Assembly (NCBI GenBank): GCA_021815655.1
Contig: JAKAGJ010000103.1
Location: 1 to 6,979 of the forward strand
DNA: 6,979 nucleotides
Direction of reading: 5' to 3'
DNA from: Deltaproteobacteria bacterium
GTDB lineage: Bacteria; Desulfobacterota; Desulfarculia; Desulfarculales; Desulfarculaceae
Below are positions 1 through 6,792 of the stretch, one piece after another; position 1 is the first letter of the stretch; the number at the start of each line of letters is the position of its first letter. The translations under genes were made by a program, and so were the position numbers. Under the pieces are notes generated by a model. It was given only the letters and a program-made list of their open reading frames with translations, was not told where the DNA came from and did not search any database.

Positions 1-22
1 CCCAGCCACTCTTCCGCCACCC

Positions 23-481
23 TTACCGGCATGCCGCCACCTCCGCTTCCGCCGCCGGGAGTTCAACGTCGGCATGGGTATTGTAGGGCGACGGCCCCAG
101 GGCCTTGACCGTCTCGGTCATCTCGCGCACGCTGGCGGCGAAGCGCTCGGCCTCGGCCGAGGAGCACCACACCAGGCGGAAGCGCTCCTTCTCCAGGCCC
201 AGACTCTCCAGCATGGCCTCCACCACCGCCAACCTGTTCTCGGCCTTCTTATTACCATCCAGGTAATGACATTCGCCGATGTGTCAACCCATGACCATGA
301 CGCCGTCGGCGCCCTTGGTGAAGGCCTCCACCACCAGGTTGGGGTGCACCATGCCCGAGCACATCACGCGCACGATGCGCAGGCTTGCCGGGTACTGCAT
401 ACGGTTGGTGCCGGCCAGGTCGGCGGCCGCGTAGGAGCACCAGTTGCAGTTGAAAGACAGAATCTTGGGTTCAAAGGACAT
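23..481 (-). CDS. mvhD: MvhD/VhuD-type iron-sulfur subunit, selenoprotein (Sec66)
   Basis: Small [2Fe-2S] protein that passes electrons from a hydrogenase or other dehydrogenase to HdrA in cytoplasmic bifurcating complexes. It has 152 residues if the TGA at 286..284 (codon 66) is read as selenocysteine. Family motifs run through that codon: NCNWC (residues 11-15), RVMCSG (38-43), [10 protein letters not shown] then U66, followed by HIGECHY (67-73). The usual family form is GCHxGxCHY, so Sec replaces a conserved cysteine. Frame, homology and length continue on both sides, which argues against a frameshift or pseudogene. The start ATG at 481 has GGAGG eight bases upstream (494..490), and the gene begins 15 bases after the hdrA stop, so translation is probably coupled. 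The stop is TAA. A SECIS-like hairpin follows the TGA. Methanococcal VhuD is a known selenoprotein, which supports the reading. Confidence 0.93.
251..286 (-). promoter_or_regulatory. Sec UGA codon and SECIS-like hairpin in mvhD
   Basis: The TGA is at 286..284. After 16 bases comes a perfect 6-bp stem, ATTACC (267..262) and GGTAAT (256..251), around a 5-base loop TGGAT (261..257). The loop has G at its second and third positions, about 24 bases after the UGA. This fits the general bacterial SECIS pattern of a short stem-loop just 3' of the UGA with an early loop G that SelB recognises. No folding program was run. Confidence 0.72.
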
Positions 482-496
482 GGCAAATACCTCCAG

Positions 497-3400
497 CTAG
501 GCCAAAGCCGCCGCGACCTGCGCGGCCAGCTGGTCGTAACCGAATCCCGAGACGTTCACGCCGTTCTTGGGGCAGGTGGCCTCGCAGCAGCCGCAGCCCT
601 TGCACTGGGCCGTGTTGATGACCACGTGGCGCTTGGGCGCCGGCTCCAACTCCTCCAGGGTGATGGCGTGGTAGGGGCAGACGTCCAGGCACAGGGCGCA
701 GCCGTCGCAAGCCGCCTCGTCCACCACGGCCTTGATGGAATCCAGGTCGATGCGGGTCTTGCTTAGCACCGTCACCGCCCGGCTCACCGCGGCCTTGGCC
801 TGGGAGATGGTTTCCTCCATGGGCTTGGGATAGTGGGCCAGGCCGGCCAGGAACAGGCCGTCGGTGGAGAACTCCACGGGCCTGAGCTTGACGTGGGCCT
901 CCTGGAAAAAGCCGTCGGAGTCCACCGGCACCTTGTAGAGCTGGGCCAGTTGGCTCACCTCGGGGTGGGTGACGATGGCCGTGGCCAGGATGAGCACGTC
1001 GGCGTCCAGGCTGAAGGGCTGGTGCAGGACGTGGTCCCAAACCAGGACCTCCAGACGCTCGTCGGAGAGCACCTTGACCTGGGGCTTGACGTGCATCTCG
1101 TAGTTGATGAAAACCACGCCCAGCTCGCGGGCCTTGGTGTAGAGCTCCTCGCGCTGGCCGTAGGTGCGCAGGTCGCGGTAGAGGATGTAGACCCCGCGCT
1201 CGGGGTTTTCCTGCTTGAGCGCGATGGCCGCCTGCACCGAGTGGGTGCAGCACACCCGCGAGCAGTAGGGGCGCGCCGGCTCGCGGGAGCCCACGCACTG
1301 GATGAAGACGAAGTTCTTGCCGCTTCTGATGCGGTCGTCCTGCAACAGGTGCAGCTTGTCGAATTCAAGAGCCGTAAAAACTCGGCGCGACTGGCCGTAG
1401 GCGTATTCCTCGGGCTTGTGGGCCTTGCCGCCGGTGGCCATGATGGCCGCGCCGTGCTCCACCACGGTCTCGCCGGCCGGGCCGCTGATGGTGGAGCGGA
1501 AGTTGCCCACGAAGCCCTCGGCCTGGGTTATCTGGCTGTTGACGTAGACCTTGATGCGTTCATTGGCGCTGATATCGCTCAAGACCTTCTGCACGTGGTC
1601 CTGGATGGGCTCGTTCTTCCAGGTCTTGAACAGGTGCATGGAATTGCCGCCCAGGCGGGAAGCCTTGTCCACCAGGTGCACGTCAAAGCCCTGCTCGGCC
1701 AATCCCAAGGCCGCGGTCATGCCGGCCATGCCGCCGCCCACCACCAGGGCCGCCTGATTAACCGACACCGACAAGGACGGCAAGGGCTCCAGGAGCGCCA
1801 CCTTGGCCACGGCCATGCGCACCAGGTCCTTGGCCTTGTCGGTGGCCGCCAGGGGCTCGCCGGCGTGCACCCAGGAGGCCTGGTTGCGGATGTTGGCCAT
1901 CTCGAAGAGATACTCGTTGAGGCCGGCGGCCTTCAAGGTTTCCTTGAACAGGGCCTCGTGGGTGCGCGGGGTGCAGGCCGCCACCACGATGCGGTTGAGC
2001 CCCTGCTCCTTGATCTTCTGGCTTATAAGCTCCTGGGTATCCTGGGAGCAGGTGAAGAGGTTGCGTTCCACAAAGGCCACGTGGGGCAGCGTGGCGGCGT
2101 AGTCGGCCAGGGCCGCCACGTCGATTACGCCGGCGATGTTGGAGCCGCAGTGGCAGACGAAGACCCCCACCCGGGGCTCCTCGCCGCGCACGTCGCGCTC
2201 GGGCGGGAACTGCTTGGTCTTGGTGAGGCTGAAACGGCTCTGACGCAGCTGGCCGCTGGCGGCCGCCGCCGCAGCCGAGGCCTGCATCACCGAGTGGGGG
2301 ATGTTCTTGGGCCCCACGATGGTGCCGCAGGCATAGATGCCCGGCCGCGAGGTGTTGACCGGCGTGGTGTTGGAGGTATCCATGAAGCGGTTGTGGTTGA
2401 GCTTGGCGCCCACCCTGCCGCACAGCTCCACGGCCTCGGGAGAAGTCTCCATGCCCACGGAGAGCACCACCAGGTCGAACTCCTCGGCCACCTGCTTGCC
2501 CTCGTCGGTGATGTAGCGGAAGGCGATATCGCCCTCGCGCTCGCCGGGCTCCAAGGAGTGCACCCGGCAACGGCGGAACTTCACGCCCTTATCGCGGGCG
2601 TGGTTGTAGTAGCGCTCGAAGTCCTTGCCGTGGGTGCGCATGTCCATGAAGAAGATGGAGGCGTCCAACTCGGGCACGTGCTCCATGGCGATCAAGGTTT
2701 CCTTGATGGCGTACATGCAGCAGACGCTGGAGCAATAGCCGTGGCCGGCCTTGTTGTGGTCGCGGCTGCCCACGCATTGCAGGAAGGCGATCTTCTTCAC
2801 CGGCTTGTTGTCGCTGGGGCGGATGAGGTGCCCCTCGGTGGGACCGGAAGCCGAGAGATAGCGCTCGAACTGCAAGGAGGTGACGACGTTGGGGAATACT
2901 CCGAAACCCCAGGTGCGGATGCCGCTAGGGTTGAAGATTTGCGAGCCCGGGGCCAGGATGACGGAGCCCACCTTGACCTCGCGGGTGCTTTCCACGTCGT
3001 CGAACTTGATGGCCCCCGTGGGGCAGACCTTCTGACAGGCTCCGCACTTGCCCTTCTGCAACTGGATGCAGTTGTCGGCATCGATGCGGTACTTCAAGGG
3101 CACGGCCTGGGGATAGCGCACGAAGATGGCCTTGCGGAAGCCGATGCCCTCGTTGTAGTTATAGTCCCTAACCTTCTTGGGGCACTTGCGCGCGCACTCG
3201 CCGCAGGCGATGCACTTGTCCATGTCCACATAACGCGGATGCTGCTTCAAGCGCACCGTGAAGTTGCCCTCTTCGCCCTCGACCCCTTCCAGCTCGGTCA
3301 GGGTCATCAACTCGATATTCAAGTGCCGACCGCACTCGACCAACTTGGGCGAAATAATTCACATGGCGCAGTCGTTGGTGGGATAGGTCTTGTCCAGGCG

Positions 3401-3538
3401 GGACATGGCCCCGCCGATCACCGCGCCGCGCTCCACCAGGTAGACGAAGTAGCCGCCGTCGGCCAGGTCCAGGGCCGCCTGCATGCCGGCGATGCCGCCG
3501 CCCACCACCATCACCGCGCCGATCTTCTGCTCTTGCAT
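497..3538 (-). CDS. hdrA: Large two-module HdrA, FAD/4Fe-4S electron-bifurcation subunit, selenoprotein (Sec60)
   Basis: Cytoplasmic flavin subunit of a heterodisulfide reductase type complex; in methanogen HdrABC-MvhADG its FAD splits electron pairs between ferredoxin and a disulfide. It has 1013 residues with the TGA at 3361..3359 read as Sec60. Layout: first FAD site [10 protein letters not shown] (11-20); TNDCAM-U60-IISPK; ferredoxin clusters with C109/112/115/119 and C157/165/168/172; LQCVGSRD (C255) with C269/273/274; an HdrA-specific domain with C462, C464, C497 and C522; second FAD site VVGGGMAGM (599-607); a second QCVGSRE block with C748/759/763/764; C-terminal clusters with C944/947/950/954 and C979/982/985/989. 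The family motif is normally NDCxMCI, so Sec replaces cysteine. The start ATG at 3538 begins directly before the FAD site, with GAGGAG about 10 bases upstream inside the preceding gene. The stop is TAG. A call starting after the TGA would lose the first FAD-binding loop. Confidence 0.95.
3319..3361 (-). promoter_or_regulatory. Sec UGA codon and SECIS-like hairpin in hdrA
   Basis: The TGA is at 3361..3359. After 19 bases comes an 8-bp stem, TCGAGTGC (3339..3332) with GCACTTGA (3326..3319), including one G-U pair. It closes a 5-base loop GGTCG (3331..3327). The GGU at the loop start resembles the SelB-binding loop of the E. coli fdhF SECIS. It is the strongest of the three hairpins here. The fold was worked out by eye. 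Confidence 0.8.
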
Positions 3539-3545
3539 GCCTTGC

Positions 3546-5018
3546 TTACTCCTCTCCCGACTGATCGCCGGCGCCGGGCAGTATCAAGCTGTCCGCCACC
3601 AGTTCCCAGATGTACTTGACCTCGATGTCCAGCTTGTATTCCTTGGACAGGCTCTTCATGATCTGGTCCCGGCAGTTGTGGCAGGGAGCGATCACCATCT
3701 TGGCGCCGGTCTTCTTGATCTGCTGGGCCTTTAGCCGCCCGTAGAAGACGCGCTCCTCCTTGAAGGGCATGGCCCAGGCGCCGCCGCCCGCGCCGCAGCA
3801 GTAGTTGCCTTCCTGGTTGGGATACATCTCGGCGAAATTTGGGCAGCACTGCTGGGTGATCCAGCGCCCCTCGTCGCCGTAACCCTTGCCGAAGGCCTTC
3901 AAGGACTTGCGCCCGTAGTTGCAGGGGTCGTGATAGGTGGTGAGGTGATGGTGGATGGAGGGGTCCACCTTGATGCGCCCTTCCTTGAAGTAGCGCATCA
4001 GAAGCTCGAAGATGTTGACCACCTCGAAGTTCTTGAGGTCGTCGGCGAACCACTTTTGCAGACCAAGCCTGGTCGCGTAGTAGGCGTGGCCTCACTCGGG
4101 CAAGAGCAACGTCTTGCACTCCAGCTTGTACATGTTCTCCACGATGCGGCCCACGATGGTCTTCATGGACTGGTCATCGCCGCTGAACAGGCCCCAGTTG
4201 ACGCCCTCCCAGTTCTCAGAGGGGATGGTCCAGTCCTCCTTGGCGGCGTGGAATATCTTCCACCAGAACTTCATGTCGTCGGGCTCGCCAAAGGGCTCCT
4301 TGGAGTTGACCGTCACCAGCAGGTTGGCGCCCTTCTTGTCCACGGGGGCGCTGAAGCCGGCGCAGCCGTCCTCGGCCAGCTCCTCGGAGAGCTCCTCCAG
4401 AAGGAACAGGAAATCGTCCTTGGGGATGCCCAGGTTGTTGCCCCGGTTGAGGCACATCACCACGCCCTTGTGGATGGGGCCGGGCACGCGCTCGCGCTCG
4501 CGCAGGCCGCGCACGGTGCGGAACATGGAGACGATCTCCACGTTCATGGGGCAGGCCTCCTCGCACTTGCCGCACAGCGTGCACTTCCAGGGCCACTGGG
4601 ACTCGACGAGCTGATCCTCCAGCCCCAGCACCACCATGCGGATGGCCTTGCGGGGGTCCAGGCCGTCCACGCCCGAGATGGGGCAGGCCGACGCGCAGGA
4701 GCCGCAGGTGAGGCAGACGTCGGCCCATTGCGGATTGGGTCTGAGCCGCGTGGAACGCTGGCCGATCTTGTTGCCGGCTATGGTGGGATCGAACTGGGCA
4801 CCGGCCTGGGGAGCGCGGCTGGCGAGGCGCCGCACCTTGAGGCTATTGGGGTTGATGCCAAACTCGGCGCAGATCTTCTCGAAATCCTCCTCGGCCAGCA
4901 TATAGCCCTTGCCGGGCGCCGAACGGGCCGGCAGCTTGCCGTCCCTGATCCAGTTGCGAATGGTGTTGCGGTGAACACCCAGGTTTTGGGCCAGGTTGCC
5001 TACACCGATCACGATCAT
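3546..5018 (-). CDS. HTH-HdrC/HdrB (HdrD-like) fusion Fe-S protein, selenoprotein (Sec309)
   Basis: Fused ferredoxin/CCG subunit of an Hdr-type complex, 490 residues with the TGA at 4094..4092 read as Sec309. Residues 5-60 form an excisionase/MerR-like helix-turn-helix ([20 protein letters not shown], then [12 protein letters not shown]). Two HdrC-like 4Fe-4S motifs follow: [12 protein letters not shown] (C102/105/108/112) and [12 protein letters not shown] (C146/149/152/156). The C-terminal CCG domain is complete: DPC366, C407-C408-G and PC446HNC449, the ligand set of an HdrB-type noncubane cluster. The first CCG domain is degenerate: the expected cysteines are missing and only LPE-U309-GHA remains, where DsrK/HmcF-type relatives usually show ECGHA (from memory). 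The start ATG at 5018 lies just before the HTH, with AAGGGGG seven bases upstream. The stop is TAA, seven bases before hdrA. The physiological acceptor cannot be told from sequence; a menaquinol-, thiol- or DsrC-linked role is possible. Confidence 0.93.
4058..4094 (-). promoter_or_regulatory. Sec UGA codon and SECIS-like hairpin in the HTH-HdrCB fusion gene
   Basis: The TGA is at 4094..4092. After 15 bases comes GCGACCA (4076..4070), loop GGCT (4069..4066), then TGGTCTGC (4065..4058). This makes five inner base pairs, one bulged T on the 3' side and two outer pairs. The loop starts with GG about 23 bases after the UGA. A bulged U is also present in the E. coli fdhF SECIS, although on the other side of the stem. 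Seen by eye only. Confidence 0.68.
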
Positions 5019-5061
5019 GCCATATCCCCCTTTGAGCGGGTTCTGTGAGTGCTAGAGCGGC

Positions 5062-5082
5062 GGCCTGTCTGGCTAACAGGCC
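5062..5082 (-). other. 7-bp hairpin over the end of the peptidase gene
   Basis: GGCCTGT (5062-5068) and ACAGGCC (5076-5082) form a perfect 7-bp inverted repeat around a 7-base loop that contains the TAG stop of the maturation peptidase gene. No T-run follows on the minus strand, so it is not a classical intrinsic terminator. It could slow transcription, define an RNA processing point or be incidental. It lies in the widest gap inside the operon (54 bases). Confidence 0.4.
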
Positions 5083-5618
5083 CCGGCATTGATTTCCGGG
5101 CCGGCCGTGGCCGGCGTTTCCCCGGGCTGGACGGTGTCCAATTGCCTCAAGACCCAGGCGCAGGCCCGGGGCAGGGCCGCCGCCACCTGGGGCGTCAGGC
5201 CGGGACGCACGTGATCCGGGATGCAGCCCACCTTGACGGCCAGCACCCGCACCTCCACCCCGCCCAGGGTTTGCAATTCCTGCAACAGGTTCACGGAAGG
5301 AAACTGATGCAAGGAAAAATCATTTATTTTCTGGGGGCTTATATCTGCCACCGCCATCTCGAACAACTCCCCCGGCTCCCGGCCGGCTTGGTCGGCGGCG
5401 TCCAAGATGATGATCTTGCGAGGCTTTTGGGGAGAGATCAGCAGGTCGAACAAAAACTCGCGGATGCTGGTGCCCACGTCCATGACCGCGGCCTGGGGCG
5501 GCAGCTGGTATTGCTTCTCCAGCAGCTCGATGACCGCCGGGCCGAAACCGTCATCGCCAAAGAGGGTGTTGCCGCATCCGAAGACCAGCAGGGGCTTGCT
5601 GTACAGCTCTTGGATCAT
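5073..5618 (-). CDS. [NiFe]-hydrogenase maturation peptidase, HycI/FrhD-like
   Basis: Endopeptidase of the HybD/HycI/FrhD family, which removes the C-terminal tail of a [NiFe] hydrogenase large subunit after nickel insertion. With the ATG at 5618 it has 181 residues, a normal to slightly long size. It opens with LLVFGCGNTLFGDDGFGPAV (residues 10-29), the family GxGNxLxxDDGxG motif. The likely nickel-sensing positions are D22 or D23, D73 in ILDAAD and H104 in SLHQFP, matching Glu16/Asp62/His93 of HybD in pattern. The CGNxLFGDDGFGP wording resembles the F420-/Mvh-type (group 3) peptidases. An upstream ATG at 5705 would add 29 basic, proline-rich residues, but it sits in the -10 box of the predicted promoter, so I prefer 5618, preceded by AGGTG seven bases upstream. 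No hydrogenase large subunit is in the window; its partner is probably downstream of mvhD or elsewhere. Confidence 0.88.
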   Translation of the reverse strand: MIQELYSKPLLVFGCGNTLFGDDGFGPAVIELLEKQYQLPPQAAVMDVGTSIREFLFDLLISPQKPRKIIILDAADQAGREPGELFEMAVADISPQKINDFSLHQFPSVNLLQELQTLGGVEVRVLAVKVGCIPDHVRPGLTPQVAAALPRACAWVLRQLDTVQPGETPATAGPEINAGAC

Positions 5619-5674
5619 GGACTGGCACCTGGTTGGCGGCCGCGGCCGGCGTGGGCGTTTGGGCTTTTCCGTGT

Positions 5675-5694
5675 GCGTTTTGTGCACAATATGC
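5675..5694. promoter_or_regulatory. Imperfect 20-bp palindrome with TTGTGCACAA core, possible operator
   Basis: The core TTGTGCACAA (5680-5689) is a perfect 10-bp palindrome. Over 20 bp, 8 of 10 positions per half are symmetric (mismatched pairs at 5677/5692 and 5679/5690). Its centre is about 14 bases downstream of the expected transcription start of the predicted promoter, a typical repressor position. It is not a standard Rex, FNR or CRP site because it lacks their central spacer. The binding protein is unknown. Confidence 0.4.
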
Positions 5695-5704
5695 TTGAGC
5701 GACA

Positions 5705-5733
5705 TTCATAGCAAGGGCACTTGCCTCTGTCAA
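5705..5733 (-). promoter_or_regulatory. Sigma70-type promoter for the peptidase-hdr-mvhD operon
   Basis: TTGACA (5733..5728) matches the -35 consensus in all six bases. A 17-base spacer and TATGAA (5710..5705, four of six to TATAAT) follow. Transcription would start near 5698, leaving a leader of about 80 bases before the ATG at 5618. The region is clearly more AT-rich than its surroundings. It is the only good promoter seen ahead of the four-gene group. Confidence 0.6.
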
Positions 5734-6084
5734 TGCCCCAGGGGAGCATTTATCGCCCATCTCGATAGACGAGCGGTTAAGGCCTGAAAATAGTGGGTGA
5801 TCGGGAGTTAGAGAAAAATTGCACAAAGCGCCCAAGCAACCACATGCGCGCCCGTGTGGGGACTCGACGGCCTGAGGGCGGCGGTTGTGCAAGCGGTATG
5901 CGCAAAAGGGCATGGCGCCGGCGGGCTCGGCGGCGTCGCCAGACAAGGGCATTCTCGTGGGAAATAGCCGCAGCTCCACAAAGGGAGCCGGCAACGCCGG
6001 CCAGGGTACGGCGCCCATCGACTCGAGCAAGCCCCGCCGGGGGCACCCGTCCGACCCGTGCAAGCCCCGCCGGGGGCACCCGGC
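5706..6084. other. Intergenic region between livF and the hdr operon, no credible gene
   Basis: This stretch of about 380 bases has open frames on both strands, but they are low-complexity, Arg/Pro/Gly-rich and without recognisable motifs, so I call no gene. The livF side holds the two 23-base repeats. In the middle are two overlapping GC hairpins: GCTCC/GGAGC (5973-5988) and GCCGGC-AAC-GCCGGC (5987-6001). On the minus strand a T-run (AATTTTT, plus-strand 5813-5819) follows a weak TTGC/GCAA hairpin and might end livF transcripts. The hdr-side end is AT-richer and carries the promoter. A CTCG/CGAG mini-hairpin lies at 5761-5773. Confidence 0.6.
6027..6082. repeat. Two direct copies of a 23-base hairpin-forming repeat after livF
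   Basis: Identical 23-base units at 6027-6049 and 6060-6082, 33 bases apart start to start, separated by 10 bases. Each contains GCCCC-GCCG-GGGGC, a 5-bp GC stem with a 4-base loop. The second copy ends two bases from the livF stop. They may act as tandem 3'-end stabilisers or Rho-related pause structures, or be REP-like elements. They lack T-tracts. Two copies do not make a CRISPR array. Confidence 0.75.
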
Positions 6085-6792
6085 CTAGAGGCCGAGGAAG
6101 GCCTTGCGCACCACGTCGGATTCCAGCAGTTCCTGGGCCTGGCCCTCATGGCGCAGGCGGCCGGTCTGCATGATGTAGGCGTAGTCGGCCAGTTCCAGGG
6201 CCTCCAGCACGTTCTGTTCCACCAGGAGCACCGTGAGCCCCTCTTGGCGCAGCTTGCGCACCGTTTCGAAGACCTCGGAAACCATCAGGGGGGCCAGGCC
6301 CAGGCTGGGCTCGTCCAGCATCAACATCTTGGGGTCGCTCATCAGGCCGCGCCCGATGGCCACCATCTGCTGCTCGCCGCCGGAGAGCGAGCCGGCGGCC
6401 TGGCGGCGGCGCTCCTTGAGCCGGGGGAAAAGCTCGTAGACATACTCCAGCTTGCGCCGCTTCTTGGCCTCGTCGTCCACCACGAAGGCGCCCAGAAGCA
6501 GGTTGTCCTCCACGGCCAGGGGCTTGAAGAGCTTGCGGTCCTCGGGCACGTAGATCAGGCCCCGCCGCACGATCTCCTCGGTCTTGAGCCCCTTGATATT
6601 CTGGCCGCGAAAGCTGATGCCGCCCTCGGGCGCCAGGCGGGCGGCGCCCATGATGGCCTTGAGCAGGGTGGACTTGCCGGCGCCGTTGGCCCCCACCACG
6701 CTGACGGTCTGGCCTTCCTGGACCGTTATGGAGGCCTCGCGCAGCACCGGCAGCCCGGAATAGCGCACGGTGATGTCTCGCACCTCAAGCAT
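6085..6792 (-). CDS. livF: Branched-chain amino acid ABC transporter ATP-binding protein LivF
   Basis: Second ATPase of a LivFGHMJ-type importer; it hydrolyses ATP at the inner face of the membrane to drive uptake of leucine, isoleucine, valine or a related carboxylic or aromatic substrate. It has 235 residues, the usual LivF length. Motifs: Walker A GANGAGKST (34-42), the LivF-typical YVPEDRKLF (81-89), signature LSGGE (136-140) and Walker B MLMLDEP (156-162). VEQN (191-194) has Gln where most ABC ATPases have the switch His; this is normal for LivF and is not damage. The start ATG at 6792 overlaps the end of livG by 8 bases, so translation is coupled. The stop is TAG. True substrate specificity cannot be read from the ATPase. 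Confidence 0.96.
   Translation of the reverse strand: MLEVRDITVRYSGLPVLREASITVQEGQTVSVVGANGAGKSTLLKAIMGAARLAPEGGISFRGQNIKGLKTEEIVRRGLIYVPEDRKLFKPLAVEDNLLLGAFVVDDEAKKRRKLEYVYELFPRLKERRRQAAGSLSGGEQQMVAIGRGLMSDPKMLMLDEPSLGLAPLMVSEVFETVRKLRQEGLTVLLVEQNVLEALELADYAYIMQTGRLRHEGQAQELLESDVVRKAFLGL

Noticed and set aside
1..22. Possible start of another minus-strand gene (GTG at 9..7 after GGAAGA)
   Set aside because: Only three codons would be visible and the purine stretch is too close to the GTG for a convincing ribosome binding site.
284..286. TGA as a nonsense mutation making mvhD (and likewise the other two genes) a pseudogene
   Set aside because: All three TGA codons sit precisely at family cysteines, nothing else is damaged, reading frames are kept for the full length and each has a SECIS-like hairpin.
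833..3619. Very long open frame (928 codons) on the plus strand opposite hdrA
   Set aside because: It is an antisense shadow of the GC-rich hdrA coding frame, rich in His, Gly, Ala and Val with no motifs, while the minus strand shows clear HdrA domains throughout.
5622..5640. TGGCACCTGGTTGGC resembles a sigma54 promoter on the plus strand
   Set aside because: The GG-N10-GC spacing fits, but the -12 part is TGGC rather than TTGC, it lies just upstream of the peptidase start on the opposite strand and points into a region with no plus-strand gene.
5619..5705. Upstream ATG at 5705 as the true start of the maturation peptidase
   Set aside because: It overlaps the -10 element of the predicted promoter and adds a basic, proline-rich, non-conserved tail; family homology begins just after the ATG at 5618.
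5765..5800. GAGCGGTTAAGGCCTGAAAA looks like the D-arm of a serine or leucine tRNA
   Set aside because: No matching acceptor stem, anticodon stem or GGTTCGAATCC-type T-loop follows, so it is not a tRNA gene; it also does not fit a tRNA-Sec.
6027..6082. CRISPR array
   Set aside because: Only two repeats with a 10-base spacer, and no cas genes.
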